Shown: positions 1 through 8,708 of the stretch, piece by piece | How the letters are laid out: every line of letters begins with the position of its first letter | Numbering within the stretch: position 1 is the first letter of the stretch | Assembly (NCBI GenBank): GCA_026398735.1 | Contig: JAPLSH010000014.1 | Location: 62,001 to 126,000 of the forward strand | From: Pseudomonadota bacterium | Lineage (GTDB): Bacteria; Pseudomonadota; Gammaproteobacteria; Steroidobacterales; Steroidobacteraceae | DNA: 64,000 nt | Reading direction: 5' to 3' | Translations under genes and position numbers: made by a program | Notes under the pieces: generated by a model | Seen by the model: the letters and a program-made list of their open reading frames with translations, nothing else | The model's database searches: none | Told to the model about the DNA's origin: nothing

Positions 1-1260
1 TTTGAAGACTTTCCGCAATCGGCCTTGGTTAAAACGTTTACGGCCAATCAGCAGACACCGGACTCGGCACCCACGGCCACAGCCATGGTCACCGGCTGGA
101 AGGCCAACGATGCGGCGCTGTCCGTGTCACCGGCCACGCCCCTTAACGAGAGCGATGCTGCCAAGGTTGCACCAAATATCCTGGAGACCATTCTCGAGCA
201 GGCCAGTGCACGTGGTTTGGGGACAGGTGTGGTCACCACGACGCGTGTGACACACGCGACGCCCGCCTCCAACTACGCGCACACACCCTATCGTGATTGG
301 GAATACAACGCGCAGCTGCCCAAGGGCGCCACCATTGCCGATATTGCCGCCCAATTGGTCGCACGCCAGAAGATCGGTCGCGGCATCGATGTGGTGTTGG
401 CCGGTGGTCGCGAAGCCATGATGCCCAACACGGCGGTGGATCCTGAATACACCGACAAAAAAGGCCGCCGCACGGATGGCCGCAATCTGCTCGACGAATG
501 GGTTGCTGCGCAACCCCAGTCCGGATTTGTATGGAACAAGAAGCAATTCGACGCGGTTGATGTATCGAAAGTAGATCACTTGTTGGGCTTGTTTGAGCCC
601 TCACACATGAAATACGAAGCTGATCGCGCCCAAGACAAAGGCGGCGAACCTTCACTGGCAGAGATGACCACCAAGGCCATCCAGATGCTGCAGAAGAACC
701 GCAAGGGCTACTATCTGATGGTGGAGGGTGGTCGTATTGATCACGCCCACCATGCCGGTAATGCCTATCGTGCGCTGACCGATGCCATTGCGTTCTCGGA
801 TGCAGTACGTGCTGCAGCGGCGCTCACCAAAGACAAAGACACGCTGATTCTGGTTACCGCCGACCATAGCCATGTGTTTGCGATCAATGGCTATCCGGGT
901 CGCGGCAATCCCATCTTGGGTCTTGTAAAGGCGCCAGGAACCAAGGAGCTATCTCGCGACATCAATGGCAAACCCTATGCGACCTTGTCTTATGCCAATG
1001 GTCCGGGCTTCGGTGCGCTGGAGAAGGGTGGCGATGAAGCCGCCAATCGTCCGGTACGTGCGGGCCGTCAGGTGGATCTGAGTGAGATAGACACTGAAGA
1101 CGAGGGCTATCACCAAGAGTCATTGGTGGCTTTGTCTAGTGAAACGCATGCCGGTGAGGACGTGGCTTTGTTTGCGCGTGGCCCGGGTGCCGATGTAGTG
1201 CGTGGCTCTATCGAACAAAACGAGATCTACCACATCATGCGCAGAGCCTTGGGTTTCTGA
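1..1260 (+). CDS. phoA: Alkaline phosphatase, 5'-truncated by the window edge
   Basis: This is the C-terminal part of an alkaline phosphatase, a periplasmic metalloenzyme that releases phosphate from phosphomonoesters. The reading frame is open from base 1 (FEDFPQSALVKTF), so the N-terminus and any signal peptide lie upstream. Visible family motifs are the nucleophile segment DSAPTATA (about bases 61-84), the metal-binding stretch EGGRIDHAHH (about 724-753), TADHSH (about 856-873) and the last metal His in SSETHAGED (about 1135-1161). All catalytic elements in the visible part are intact and the protein ends at a normal place for the family. The following gene is 152 bp away on the same strand and is unrelated, so this is probably a monocistronic gene or the end of an operon. 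No regulatory sequence can be seen because the promoter is outside the window. Confidence 0.93.
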   Translation, partial: FEDFPQSALVKTFTANQQTPDSAPTATAMVTGWKANDAALSVSPATPLNESDAAKVAPNILETILEQASARGLGTGVVTTTRVTHATPASNYAHTPYRDWEYNAQLPKGATIADIAAQLVARQKIGRGIDVVLAGGREAMMPNTAVDPEYTDKKGRRTDGRNLLDEWVAAQPQSGFVWNKKQFDAVDVSKVDHLLGLFEPSHMKYEADRAQDKGGEPSLAEMTTKAIQMLQKNRKGYYLMVEGGRIDHAHHAGNAYRALTDAIAFSDAVRAAAALTKDKDTLILVTADHSHVFAINGYPGRGNPILGLVKAPGTKELSRDINGKPYATLSYANGPGFGALEKGGDEAANRPVRAGRQVDLSEIDTEDEGYHQESLVALSSETHAGEDVALFARGPGADVVRGSIEQNEIYHIMRRALGF

Positions 1261-1412
1261 TACACTACTGCAATCGGTTCAGGCTATTCGCGGTCAGCGG
1301 CAGCCTCCGGTTCGAGCCCTCAAAGCGCTACGACTGACTCACCCGCTCGCTACTGACCGTCTCCCCGCTGCATTGCGCCGCAGGGTTCGCGAGCCTCATA
1401 GCAAGGTTTTTC

Positions 1413-2684
1413 ATGAGTTTTACTTCACTCGGGTTGCGTCCCGAGCTTGTTGCTGCTGTGACCGAAAAAGGTTACACCGAGCCCACTCCCATTCAGTTGG
1501 CTGCTATTCCGGCTGTGTTGTCTGGACGTGATGTGCTGGCCGGCGCGCAGACTGGTACTGGCAAGACCGCTGGCTTCGTCCTGCCTATGTTGCAGCGTTT
1601 ATCTGCCCGCGAAGGCCGCGCGCCGCGCGCCCTTATTTTGACGCCCACACGCGAACTGGCAGCTCAGGTTGCCGAGAGCGCCTGCTACTACGGCAAGAAC
1701 ACCAATCTGCGTACGCAGGTGGTTTTTGGTGGCGTCAGTGAGCGCCCGCAAATCGACAAGCTGCGCAGCGGCTGCGACATCCTGGTGGCAACACCGGGAC
1801 GCTTGCTCGATCTGGTTGAGCAGGGTGCCACTACGCTCGATCAGGTGCAGATGTTCGTGCTCGATGAAGCCGATCGCATGCTCGACATGGGCTTCATACA
1901 CGCCATCAAGCGTGTGCGGACCATGTTGCCCAAGCAGCGCCAGAATCTGATGTTCTCGGCGACCTACTCAGATGACATCCGCAACCTGGCGGGCAATCTG
2001 CTGACCAATCCTGTTGGTATCGACGTTGCTCCGCCCAACAAGACGGCCGACAAGGTTGAGCAGGTTGCCTATCGTGTACCCAAAGATCACAAGCGCCATC
2101 TGCTGGCGCATCTGATTCTGTCGGGTAGCTGGCATCAGGTGCTGATCTTCACGCGCACCAAACACGGTGCTAACCGTCTCAGCGAGCAGCTGCAGCGTGC
2201 GGGCATCAACAGTTCGGCCATTCATGGCAACAAGAGCCAGGCCGCACGCGTGCGCGCGCTTGAGGACTTCAAGGCCAATCGCATCGTTGCGCTGGTGGCC
2301 ACTGAAGTGGCGGCGCGTGGTCTGGACATCAAGGAATTGCCGTTCGTAGTCAACTACGAGTTGCCCAACGTCCCCGAAGACTATGTGCATCGCATCGGCC
2401 GCACGGCCCGTGCCGGATCAACTGGTCAGGCCATCTCGCTGGTGTCACCGGACGAAGTTCCCTTTATGCGTGACATCGTCAAGCTGCTGGGTAAAGACAT
2501 TCCCGCGTTACCCACGCCGCAGTTCGACATCCGCGAAGCGCTGGTTGCAGATCCGCCGCGTCCGCCGTTGCAGCCGCGCGGCGCCCAGCAAGGTGGTGGG
2601 CGACCGTCGCAGCGTGGTGGTTCGTTCGGTCAGGGTGCACGCCGCGGTGGTCCTCCGCCGCGCGCACAACGTCGCGGCGGCTAA
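1413..2684 (+). CDS. rhlE: DEAD-box ATP-dependent RNA helicase, RhlE type
   Basis: A 423-aa DEAD-box RNA helicase, expected to remodel RNA or ribosome-assembly intermediates in the cytoplasm using ATP. The core motifs appear in order: AQTGTGKT (Walker A, about residues 45-52), PTRELAAQ (Ia, about 77), DEAD (II, about 150), SAT (III, about 182) and [10 protein letters not shown] (VI, about 326). The C-terminal tail of about 55 residues is rich in Gly, Arg and Pro with RGG-like repeats, as is usual in RhlE proteins and thought to bind RNA non-specifically. The ATG at 1413 follows a purine-rich AAGG. The 152-bp leader shows no obvious regulatory structure. A strong hairpin at 2695-2731 ends the unit. 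Assignment to RhlE rather than DbpA or SrmB rests on the short core and RGG tail. Confidence 0.92.
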   Translation: MSFTSLGLRPELVAAVTEKGYTEPTPIQLAAIPAVLSGRDVLAGAQTGTGKTAGFVLPMLQRLSAREGRAPRALILTPTRELAAQVAESACYYGKNTNLRTQVVFGGVSERPQIDKLRSGCDILVATPGRLLDLVEQGATTLDQVQMFVLDEADRMLDMGFIHAIKRVRTMLPKQRQNLMFSATYSDDIRNLAGNLLTNPVGIDVAPPNKTADKVEQVAYRVPKDHKRHLLAHLILSGSWHQVLIFTRTKHGANRLSEQLQRAGINSSAIHGNKSQAARVRALEDFKANRIVALVATEVAARGLDIKELPFVVNYELPNVPEDYVHRIGRTARAGSTGQAISLVSPDEVPFMRDIVKLLGKDIPALPTPQFDIREALVADPPRPPLQPRGAQQGGGRPSQRGGSFGQGARRGGPPPRAQRRGG

Positions 2685-2694
2685 CACCGTTGTT

Positions 2695-2731
2695 CAATCA
2701 CACGCGGTAGCTATCTGGCCGCGTGTGATTG
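2695..2731 (+). terminator. Strong hairpin after the helicase gene, probable terminator
   Basis: Bases 2695-2707 and 2719-2731 are perfect reverse complements (13-bp stem, 11-nt loop), starting 11 bp after the helicase stop codon. There is only a short T-rich stretch afterwards (CGTTTATC), so it is either a weak intrinsic terminator or a 3'-end stabilising hairpin. Confidence 0.6.
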
Positions 2732-2759
2732 CGTTTATCATCGCTCTTGCACGCAGGCG

Positions 2760-2776
2760 GTGGTCACAGTGACCAC
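2760..2776. promoter_or_regulatory. 17-bp perfect palindrome upstream of an orphan gene
   Basis: GTGGTCAC-A-GTGACCAC is a perfect 8-bp inverted repeat around one central base. It ends 23 bp before the ATG at 2800, a usual place for an operator overlapping the promoter or leader. The factor that would bind is unknown. It could also be a fortuitous palindrome. Confidence 0.3.
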
Positions 2777-2799
2777 TACAGTGAATAACGGATCGATTG

Positions 2800-3195
2800 A
2801 TGACGCTTATCGATTTGCCGCATCCGCTCGAAGCTTATTTCGCTCACGCCGAGATCGCCTCCAGCCGTCAGGGCCGCCGCTTCACCATCAACTTGCCCTA
2901 CTTTGAGGGCGACAAAGTCGATCGCCTGCAGTGGTGGTGGCAGGTCAGCGCGGCACACGAGCGTATCGTGGGCGAAGAGGGTGTGGCCACGTTGCGCCGT
3001 CAGGCCATTGAGCGTTTTTGCCTCCACATCGATCGCTGGCTGACCAACAGCAACAATCGGCTGTTTGATGGCAAGCCGTTTCCGCGCCTGGAGTCCGTCG
3101 TCACCCAAACCTTGCCGCTGATAGCCGATGAGGATCGGGTTGTTGATCTGGGGACGCTATGTGCCGGGCACACTGGTCGGGTCGTCAATAGCTGA
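2800..3195 (+). CDS. Hypothetical protein, 131 aa
   Basis: A short soluble protein I cannot assign to a family. It has no signal peptide or membrane segment and is rich in aromatic and charged residues (for example DRLQWWWQVS near residue 42 and a Trp-containing helix near residue 80). I chose ATG 2800 over the in-frame TTG one codon upstream. It lies alone between the helicase hairpin and the MarR gene, 23 bp downstream of a perfect 17-bp palindrome. Codon use resembles the neighbours, which supports it being real. Nothing in the sequence indicates a function. Confidence 0.6.
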   Translation: MTLIDLPHPLEAYFAHAEIASSRQGRRFTINLPYFEGDKVDRLQWWWQVSAAHERIVGEEGVATLRRQAIERFCLHIDRWLTNSNNRLFDGKPFPRLESVVTQTLPLIADEDRVVDLGTLCAGHTGRVVNS

Positions 3196-3214
3196 CCAAG
3201 TTACTACCGCCAGC

Positions 3215-3236
3215 GATATTTTCAGAGTAAAATATC
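3215..3236. promoter_or_regulatory. Perfect inverted repeat, candidate MarR operator
   Basis: GATATTTT-CAGAGT-AAAATATC is a perfect 8-bp inverted repeat with a 6-bp spacer, in an AT-rich patch of otherwise GC-rich DNA, 28 bp before the MarR gene start. MarR dimers typically bind palindromes of about this size in their own promoters. The right arm contains TAAAAT (3227-3232), a plausible -10 element, so binding would block transcription of the whole efflux operon. Binding is inferred, not shown. Confidence 0.6.
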
Positions 3237-3264
3237 CCGACCAGAACTTCACAGGTCGGTACTC

Positions 3265-3795
3265 ATGTCTTTGGCGCAGGTCGCCCGTGTTCAAGCGGGC
3301 ATAGAGCGGGTTGCCACGCGTGTGCCTACCCTGCCTGTCGGTCAGGCGGTCATCCTGCGCACCCTTACGCTGCTCACCCGCGATGTGGTGGCACGCATGG
3401 ATCAGTTCCTGCGGCCGGCGGGCCTCAATGAAGTCGAATTCCGCACGCTGAGCATTTTGTTTGCCCATGGCAATGAGCAGGTGTGCCCGAGTGATCTGGG
3501 CGGCCATCTGGCCCAGAGCCCCGCAAACATGACCCGTGTCAGCGATGCGTTGTTGCAGCGTGGGTTCATCACGCGCACTCCCAGCGAACAGGATCGGCGG
3601 CGGCTCATGTTGCGACTGACCCCCGAAGGCGATGCCTTGATGGAGCGGCTGCTGCCGCAGATGTCCGATTTCATGCGCAGCCTATTCGGCGAGTTTGAGC
3701 CGGCCGATCTGAATCGACTGATGGAAGATCTGAAACGCCTGGTCGCTGCACTGGATGCGGCGCCGACTCTGATTGATGACAGGAGCGAGCCATGA
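3265..3795 (+). CDS. MarR-family transcriptional regulator of the efflux operon
   Basis: A 176-aa winged-helix regulator of the MarR/EmrR family. Such proteins usually repress multidrug pumps and release DNA when they bind phenolic or other lipophilic ligands. The central part (about residues 40-130) has the family layout: recognition-helix region CPSDLGGHLAQSPANMTRVS and the wing with the characteristic DRR (TPSEQDRRRLMLRLT). The N-terminal 30 residues are an extra helix. The start at 3265 follows a weak AGGTCGG site. The stop overlaps the start of the outer-membrane protein gene (ATGA), so it is the first gene of the efflux operon. A perfect inverted repeat at 3215-3236 is the likely autoregulatory operator. 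The inducer is unknown. Confidence 0.9.
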   Translation: MSLAQVARVQAGIERVATRVPTLPVGQAVILRTLTLLTRDVVARMDQFLRPAGLNEVEFRTLSILFAHGNEQVCPSDLGGHLAQSPANMTRVSDALLQRGFITRTPSEQDRRRLMLRLTPEGDALMERLLPQMSDFMRSLFGEFEPADLNRLMEDLKRLVAALDAAPTLIDDRSEP

Positions 3796-5222
3796 GTCTG
3801 TTGTCCGCAGTGCGGTTGCCTGTGTTGGCTGCCTCGCTGGTTTGGTTGCTGGCGGGTTGTGCCACACCGCCCGCAGCGCCGCAGGCGACGCCCTTGCGCC
3901 AGAAGGTGCGCTTGCTGGTTGCTGATGCGCCGACTGGCGGTCAGTGGCCAGCGGGGCGCTGGTGGACCGCCTATCAAGACTCGGATCTCAACCAACTGGT
4001 TGATCTGGCCTTGGCCAACGCCCCCAGTCTCGGTGCGGCCGATGCACGGTTTGCTACTGCAGTTGAGGCAGTGCGAGTCACCGGTGCCTCTTTGGGGTTG
4101 CAAGTGGACAGCAGTGGCAGTCTGAGCCGACAGCGGCTGAGTGAAAATGGTCTGTTCCCATACCAGTACCTAGGTTTTAGCGCCTACAACATGGCTAATT
4201 TGGGTGTCAGTGCCCGTTATAGCTTTGACTGGTGGGGCAAGCAGCGTGCCGGTATAGCCGCTGTGATAGACGAGTCGCGCGCCGCCGATGCAGAGCGTCA
4301 GGCAGCCGGTCTGCAGATTACTGCTGCCGTGGTAGAGATGTATTTTGGCTGGCAGCACGAGCAGCAGCGTCTGCTGTTGCTGCAACAGCGTCAGTCCGTG
4401 CTGCAGCGCCAGGCAGCGCTGACACAGCAGCGCATCGCTGCCCAATTGGATAACGGCGACGCAGCGCATCGCATTGCTCAAGAGCAAGCAGGCGTGCAAG
4501 AACAGGTTGCTGCGTTGCAGGGTGCTGCCCAACTTAGGCGCGTGGCTATGGCAGCGCTGTTGGGTGGTGTGGAACTGGAGATCAGGAACCCGCCGGTGAA
4601 GCCCTTGCCCACCGTCGATCTGCAACTGCCTGCGTCGGCCAGTTTGGATTTGATTGCGCACCGTCCGGATGTCGCCGCCAGTCGCTGGCGCGTCGAGGCG
4701 CTGCAACAAGATTTGGTAGCCGCACGGGCCGAGTACTACCCGGATGTCAGTCTGCGTGCACTAGTCGGCCTTGAGAGCATTGAGCTGGGTAAGTTGCTGC
4801 GAGCCGGTAGCGCTGTGCCTTCTGTCGGTGCGGCCATTCATCTGCCGTTGTTTGATGGTGGCTTGCGAGACGCGCGCTTTGCTGCGCGCCAGTCTCAGCT
4901 GCGAACAGCGGTGGCTGAATACGATTCGGCCGTATTCATGGCGGCACGCGAAGTCGGTGTCGCGGTGTCCAATGGACTGACCGCTGCTGCGCAAGTGCAG
5001 CAGCGTAATCAGCAGATGATGCAGCTGCAGGCTTTGTCGGCGGCCGCTGACGCGCGCCTGCAGGCGGGTCTGACCGATCAACGGTCGCTGCTGTCGCTGG
5101 AACTTGAACAACTCGCCAGCCGCGATGCGCTGGTGCAACTCCAATTTGCCGTCCTGACGGCCGATATTGCGCTGCAGCGCGCACTCGGCGGCGGTTATCA
5201 CGCAACGGAAGATAAGCCATGA
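3792..5222 (+). CDS. Outer-membrane efflux lipoprotein (NodT/TolC-type channel)
   Basis: A 476-aa outer-membrane factor of tripartite efflux pumps. The N-terminus is a lipoprotein signal with a lipobox LAGC near residue 22, so the channel is predicted to be lipid-anchored. The body has the two repeated OEP halves rich in Ala, Gln and Leu coiled-coil helices, with the typical AHRPDVAASRWRVEA segment near residue 288. It should form the trimeric tunnel that the EmrA-like adaptor docks to. Its start overlaps the MarR stop by 4 bp and its stop overlaps the adaptor start by 4 bp, indicating translational coupling in one operon. An outer-membrane component encoded next to an EmrAB pair makes a self-contained export system that does not need a shared TolC. 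Confidence 0.9.
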   Translation: MSLLSAVRLPVLAASLVWLLAGCATPPAAPQATPLRQKVRLLVADAPTGGQWPAGRWWTAYQDSDLNQLVDLALANAPSLGAADARFATAVEAVRVTGASLGLQVDSSGSLSRQRLSENGLFPYQYLGFSAYNMANLGVSARYSFDWWGKQRAGIAAVIDESRAADAERQAAGLQITAAVVEMYFGWQHEQQRLLLLQQRQSVLQRQAALTQQRIAAQLDNGDAAHRIAQEQAGVQEQVAALQGAAQLRRVAMAALLGGVELEIRNPPVKPLPTVDLQLPASASLDLIAHRPDVAASRWRVEALQQDLVAARAEYYPDVSLRALVGLESIELGKLLRAGSAVPSVGAAIHLPLFDGGLRDARFAARQSQLRTAVAEYDSAVFMAAREVGVAVSNGLTAAAQVQQRNQQMMQLQALSAAADARLQAGLTDQRSLLSLELEQLASRDALVQLQFAVLTADIALQRALGGGYHATEDKP

Positions 5223-6376
5223 ACGAAGCCGCTCCTGCTCCCTCTGGCAAGCGCCGCCAGATACTCAGCACGCTGGCAGTGCTGTTTGCCGTACTCGGTG
5301 CCGCCTGGTGGTTGATGTCGCATTACGTCTGGGGCCTGCGGGAGCACACCGATGACGCCTATGTAGCCGGCCATCAGGTGGGCATTTCTTCGCAAGTGGC
5401 TGGCACCGTGGTTGAGGTGACAGTCGACAACACCGCGCTGGTTGAAGCAGGGCAGGTGCTGGTAAAGCTGGATCCGGTGGATGCCGCTACAGCGCTTTCG
5501 CGTGCTGAAGCGCAGTTGGCTCAGTCGGTACGCCAAGTGCGTCAGCAACGCGAAGTGGCACAGCAATACGATGCCGGCATTGCCCAGCGCCGTCTGGAGC
5601 TCAATCGCGCACAGATCGATCTCAAACAGCGTCAACCGCTGGTGGCCGGTCAGGCCATTGCAGCCGAAGAACTGCGTCATATACAGGACACCGTCAAACT
5701 GGCAGAGCTTGCGCTGCAACAGTCTCAGCGCCAGGCCGCTGCTGCCCATGCCCTGATTGATGGCGGGGCCGTGCGTGACAATCCAGTGGTGCTGGAGGCG
5801 TTGGCCCGCTATCGCGATGCGTACATCAGTGCGCACCGCAATGCCATCGTTGCGCCCATCCGCGGCTATGTTGCGCAGCGCAATGTGCAGCTGGGCCAGC
5901 GAATCGCCGCAGGTCAGCCGCTGATGAGCGTCATCGCGCTGGATGACCTGTGGATTGACGCCAACTTTAAGGAAAACCAATTGCGCAATTTGCGCCTTGG
6001 CCAACCCGTTGAAATTGAGAGCGACATCTACGGCGGCAAGAGCAAGTACCACGGTCGCGTTGTGGGCTTGGCGGCCGGTACCGGTGGTGCCTTCTCGCTG
6101 TTGCCGCCGCAGAACGCCAGCGGTAACTGGATCAAGGTTGTGCAGCGTGTGCCGGTCAAGGTGTCATTGGATGCGCAGGAACTTGCCGAGCGGCCGCTGC
6201 GCATTGGTCTGTCGACTACCGTGTATGTCGATACGCATGACCGCGGTGGCGAGGTCCTGGCCAAGGTATCTGAGGTCGCCGGGCGCCCCTCTACCGCTGT
6301 CTACACTGCGGACTTGAGCAAGGCTGATGCAGCGGCTGCAGCAATCATTGCGCGCAACGGCGGCACGGCGCGCTAA
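5219..6376 (+). CDS. emrA: HlyD/EmrA-family membrane-fusion protein
   Basis: A 385-aa periplasmic adaptor. After a short basic cytoplasmic tail there is one membrane helix (about residues 18-38), then the motif HTDDAYVAGHQV that opens the biotinyl-lipoyl-like domain, a long alpha-helical hairpin (about 90-195, Gln/Ala-rich), the second half of the lipoyl domain, and a beta-barrel region containing DDLWIDANFKENQL, a strong EmrA signature. It links the inner-membrane pump to the outer-membrane channel encoded just upstream. The gene overlaps that channel gene by 4 bp and is 2 bp before the pump gene. Likely regulated by the MarR protein at the head of the operon. Confidence 0.92.
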   Translation: MNEAAPAPSGKRRQILSTLAVLFAVLGAAWWLMSHYVWGLREHTDDAYVAGHQVGISSQVAGTVVEVTVDNTALVEAGQVLVKLDPVDAATALSRAEAQLAQSVRQVRQQREVAQQYDAGIAQRRLELNRAQIDLKQRQPLVAGQAIAAEELRHIQDTVKLAELALQQSQRQAAAAHALIDGGAVRDNPVVLEALARYRDAYISAHRNAIVAPIRGYVAQRNVQLGQRIAAGQPLMSVIALDDLWIDANFKENQLRNLRLGQPVEIESDIYGGKSKYHGRVVGLAAGTGGAFSLLPPQNASGNWIKVVQRVPVKVSLDAQELAERPLRIGLSTTVYVDTHDRGGEVLAKVSEVAGRPSTAVYTADLSKADAAAAAIIARNGGTAR

Positions 6377-6378
6377 CC

Positions 6379-7944
6379 ATGGCACAGCAGCCTGGCGCCG
6401 AGCTTGCGCCCGGCGAATATCCACCCCTGCGCGGTTTCGCGCTGGTGATGCTTACGTTGTCCATCGCGGTGTCGAGCTTCATGGAAGTGCTCGACATGAC
6501 GATCGTCAACGTGTCGGTGCCCTCGATTGCCGGCAGCTTGGGGGTCAGTCCCTCGGAAGGCACTTGGTCCATCAGTTCGTACATGCTGGCTGCTGCGGTG
6601 GTGCAGCCCTTGGCTGGATGGATTGGACGTCGCTTTGGCGAGGTGCGCACCTTCGTCACCTCGATATGGTTGTTCGTCATCTTCTCGGCGCTGTGCGGTT
6701 TAGCCACCAGCATGCCGATGTTGATTGCCTGCCGTTTGATGCAGGGCTTTGTATCGGGTCCGATGATGTCAGTGGCGCAAGCGCTGCTCATTCGTAACTA
6801 CCCAGTGCATCTGCGCGGCTTGGCTTTGGGCTTGTGGGCGATGGTCATCATCTGTGCGCCGGTGTTTGGCCCCATTCTCGGTGGCTACATAACCGACAAT
6901 TGGTCATGGCCTTGGCTGTTCTACATCAACGTACCTGTTGGTGTGCTTGCCGCGATTTCCTCGTGGATCATTTTGCGTAACCGCGAATCCGTAAAGGTGA
7001 AAGTGCCGGTCGATTTCGTCGGTCTGATTTTGCTGGTAGTTGGGGTGGCCAGCCTGCAGTACCTGTTGGATAACGGTAATGACCTCAACTGGTTTGCTTC
7101 CGGACGTATTCAAGCCGCAGCGGCTATCTCAGTGGTGGCACTGGCCTTTTTGATTCCGTGGGATTTGACTGACCCGCATCCAATTGTCGATTTGCACTTG
7201 TTCAAGCGCCGCAACTTTGTTGTCGGCTCGCTGGCCATCAGTGCCGGCTACTTTGCGTTTATGGGTGTGAATGTTGTGTTTCCGCTGTGGCTGCAAACCA
7301 CACTGGGTTACACCAGCACCTGGGCCGGCTATGCCATTGCTCCGGTGGGCGTGGTGGCGCTGTTTCTTGCGCCAGTGATCGGCAAGAACATCCATCGCAT
7401 CAATCTGCGGCTAGCGCCTACTTTTGCCTTTAGTGTCTTTGCTATCAGCTTGTTCTGGGTGTCCAAGCTCAATGACCAAGCCAGCTTTATGCAATTGGCC
7501 ACGCCGCGCATCTTGCAGGGCTTCGGACTTGCGCTGTTCTTCCTGCCTATTAACCAAATCATCATGGCGGGCGTATCAGGCAATGAACTTGCGTCGGCAG
7601 CCGGCCTGTCCAACTTTCTGCGCACTATTTCCGGCAGCTTGTCGACGGCAGTCTGCGTATGGCTTTGGAGCGACCGCACGGAGTACCACCACGGGCAATT
7701 GATTCAGACTGTGGCCGCCAATGCGCCCAACACGCTCGCCTATCAGGCGCAGCTGGGGCAGTTGGGCATCGAAGGTGTACCGGCCCAAGCAGTGATGGAA
7801 CGCGTGATCGGCGGTCAGGCTTCTACGCTGGGTGCCAATGATGTGTTCCTGCTGTTGTTTGTGCTGTACATCGTGATGATCCCGTTCATCTGGCTGGCAC
7901 GTCCGCCGTTTGGTGCTGCCGGCACGCGCGCTGGCGGGCACTAG
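6379..7944 (+). CDS. emrB: DHA2-family multidrug MFS transporter (EmrB-like)
   Basis: A 521-aa inner-membrane proton-driven pump with about 14 predicted hydrophobic helices. The first helix carries the family signature MEVLDMTIVNVSVPSIAGSL, and the loop between helices 2 and 3 has GWIGRRFGEVR (MFS motif A). Motif C is visible as APVFGPILGGYITDNWSWPW. Length and order match EmrB of the EmrAB system. Together with the adaptor and channel genes it should expel hydrophobic or phenolic compounds across both membranes; the substrate cannot be told from sequence. It ends 2 bp from the convergent ABC permease gene, leaving no room for a separate terminator. Confidence 0.93.
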   Translation: MAQQPGAELAPGEYPPLRGFALVMLTLSIAVSSFMEVLDMTIVNVSVPSIAGSLGVSPSEGTWSISSYMLAAAVVQPLAGWIGRRFGEVRTFVTSIWLFVIFSALCGLATSMPMLIACRLMQGFVSGPMMSVAQALLIRNYPVHLRGLALGLWAMVIICAPVFGPILGGYITDNWSWPWLFYINVPVGVLAAISSWIILRNRESVKVKVPVDFVGLILLVVGVASLQYLLDNGNDLNWFASGRIQAAAAISVVALAFLIPWDLTDPHPIVDLHLFKRRNFVVGSLAISAGYFAFMGVNVVFPLWLQTTLGYTSTWAGYAIAPVGVVALFLAPVIGKNIHRINLRLAPTFAFSVFAISLFWVSKLNDQASFMQLATPRILQGFGLALFFLPINQIIMAGVSGNELASAAGLSNFLRTISGSLSTAVCVWLWSDRTEYHHGQLIQTVAANAPNTLAYQAQLGQLGIEGVPAQAVMERVIGGQASTLGANDVFLLLFVLYIVMIPFIWLARPPFGAAGTRAGGH

Positions 7945-7946
7945 CC

Positions 7947-8708
7947 TCAGCTGCGCAGGCGCCAGCCGCTGCGGATCATCCAGGTGGTGACGGCCAGGCA
8001 GAGGGCCACGAAGGCAGCAATGAAAGCGATGCTGCCAATCAAGTTCACATCGGCTTTGCCGTGAAAGCACCAGCGGAAGGTGCTGACCAAGTACACGACC
8101 GGATTGAATAGCGTGACCGTGCGCCACAGCGGCGGCAGCACGTCCAGCGAGTAAAAACTGCCGCCCAGGAAGGCTAGCGGTGTAATCACCAGACTGGGCA
8201 CGATGGTGAGTTTTTCCCAGCTCGTGGCCCAGATGCCCAGCATGAAACCAAACAAGCTGAAGGCAAAAGCTGTGACCACCAGCATCAGCAGCATCCATCC
8301 CGGGTGCAGCACCTGCAGCGGCACAAACAGCGTGGAAGTTGCCAAGATGACCAACCCGATCATTACCGACTTGGTGGTAGCCGCGCCCACATAGCCCAGC
8401 ACTATCTCGGTGGTTGAGACCGGTGCAGAAAGCAGCTCAAAAATGGTCCCCGACCACTTGGGCATGTGAATACTGAATGAGGCGTTGCCGATGCTTTCGG
8501 TCAGTACCGACAGCATGATTAAGCCTGGCACGATGAAGGCGCCGTAAGACACCTCGCCGATACCGGTCATGCGGCTGCCGATAGCTGCACCAAACACGAT
8601 GAAGTAGAGGGATGTGGTGAGCACCGGTGCCAAGATGCTTTGCACCATAGTGCGAAAGGTGCGAGCCATCTCGAAGCGATAGATGGCTTTGATTGCTTCG
8701 ATGTTCAT
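7947..8708 (-). CDS. yadH: ABC-2 type transporter permease (YadH-like)
   Basis: A 253-aa inner-membrane permease of the ABC-2 family with about six hydrophobic segments and the family signature region FLGGSFYSLDVLPPLW near residue 180, followed by a NPVVYLVSTFRWCFHG loop. I chose the ATG at 8708 (MNIEAIKAIYRFEMARTF) because it overlaps the stop of the ATPase gene by 4 bp (ATGA) and matches the usual N-terminus; the open frame extends about 48 residues further but with non-coding character. It partners with the adjacent ATPase to form an exporter similar to Escherichia coli YadGH, whose substrate is not established. Confidence 0.88.
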   Translation of the reverse strand: MNIEAIKAIYRFEMARTFRTMVQSILAPVLTTSLYFIVFGAAIGSRMTGIGEVSYGAFIVPGLIMLSVLTESIGNASFSIHMPKWSGTIFELLSAPVSTTEIVLGYVGAATTKSVMIGLVILATSTLFVPLQVLHPGWMLLMLVVTAFAFSLFGFMLGIWATSWEKLTIVPSLVITPLAFLGGSFYSLDVLPPLWRTVTLFNPVVYLVSTFRWCFHGKADVNLIGSIAFIAAFVALCLAVTTWMIRSGWRLRS

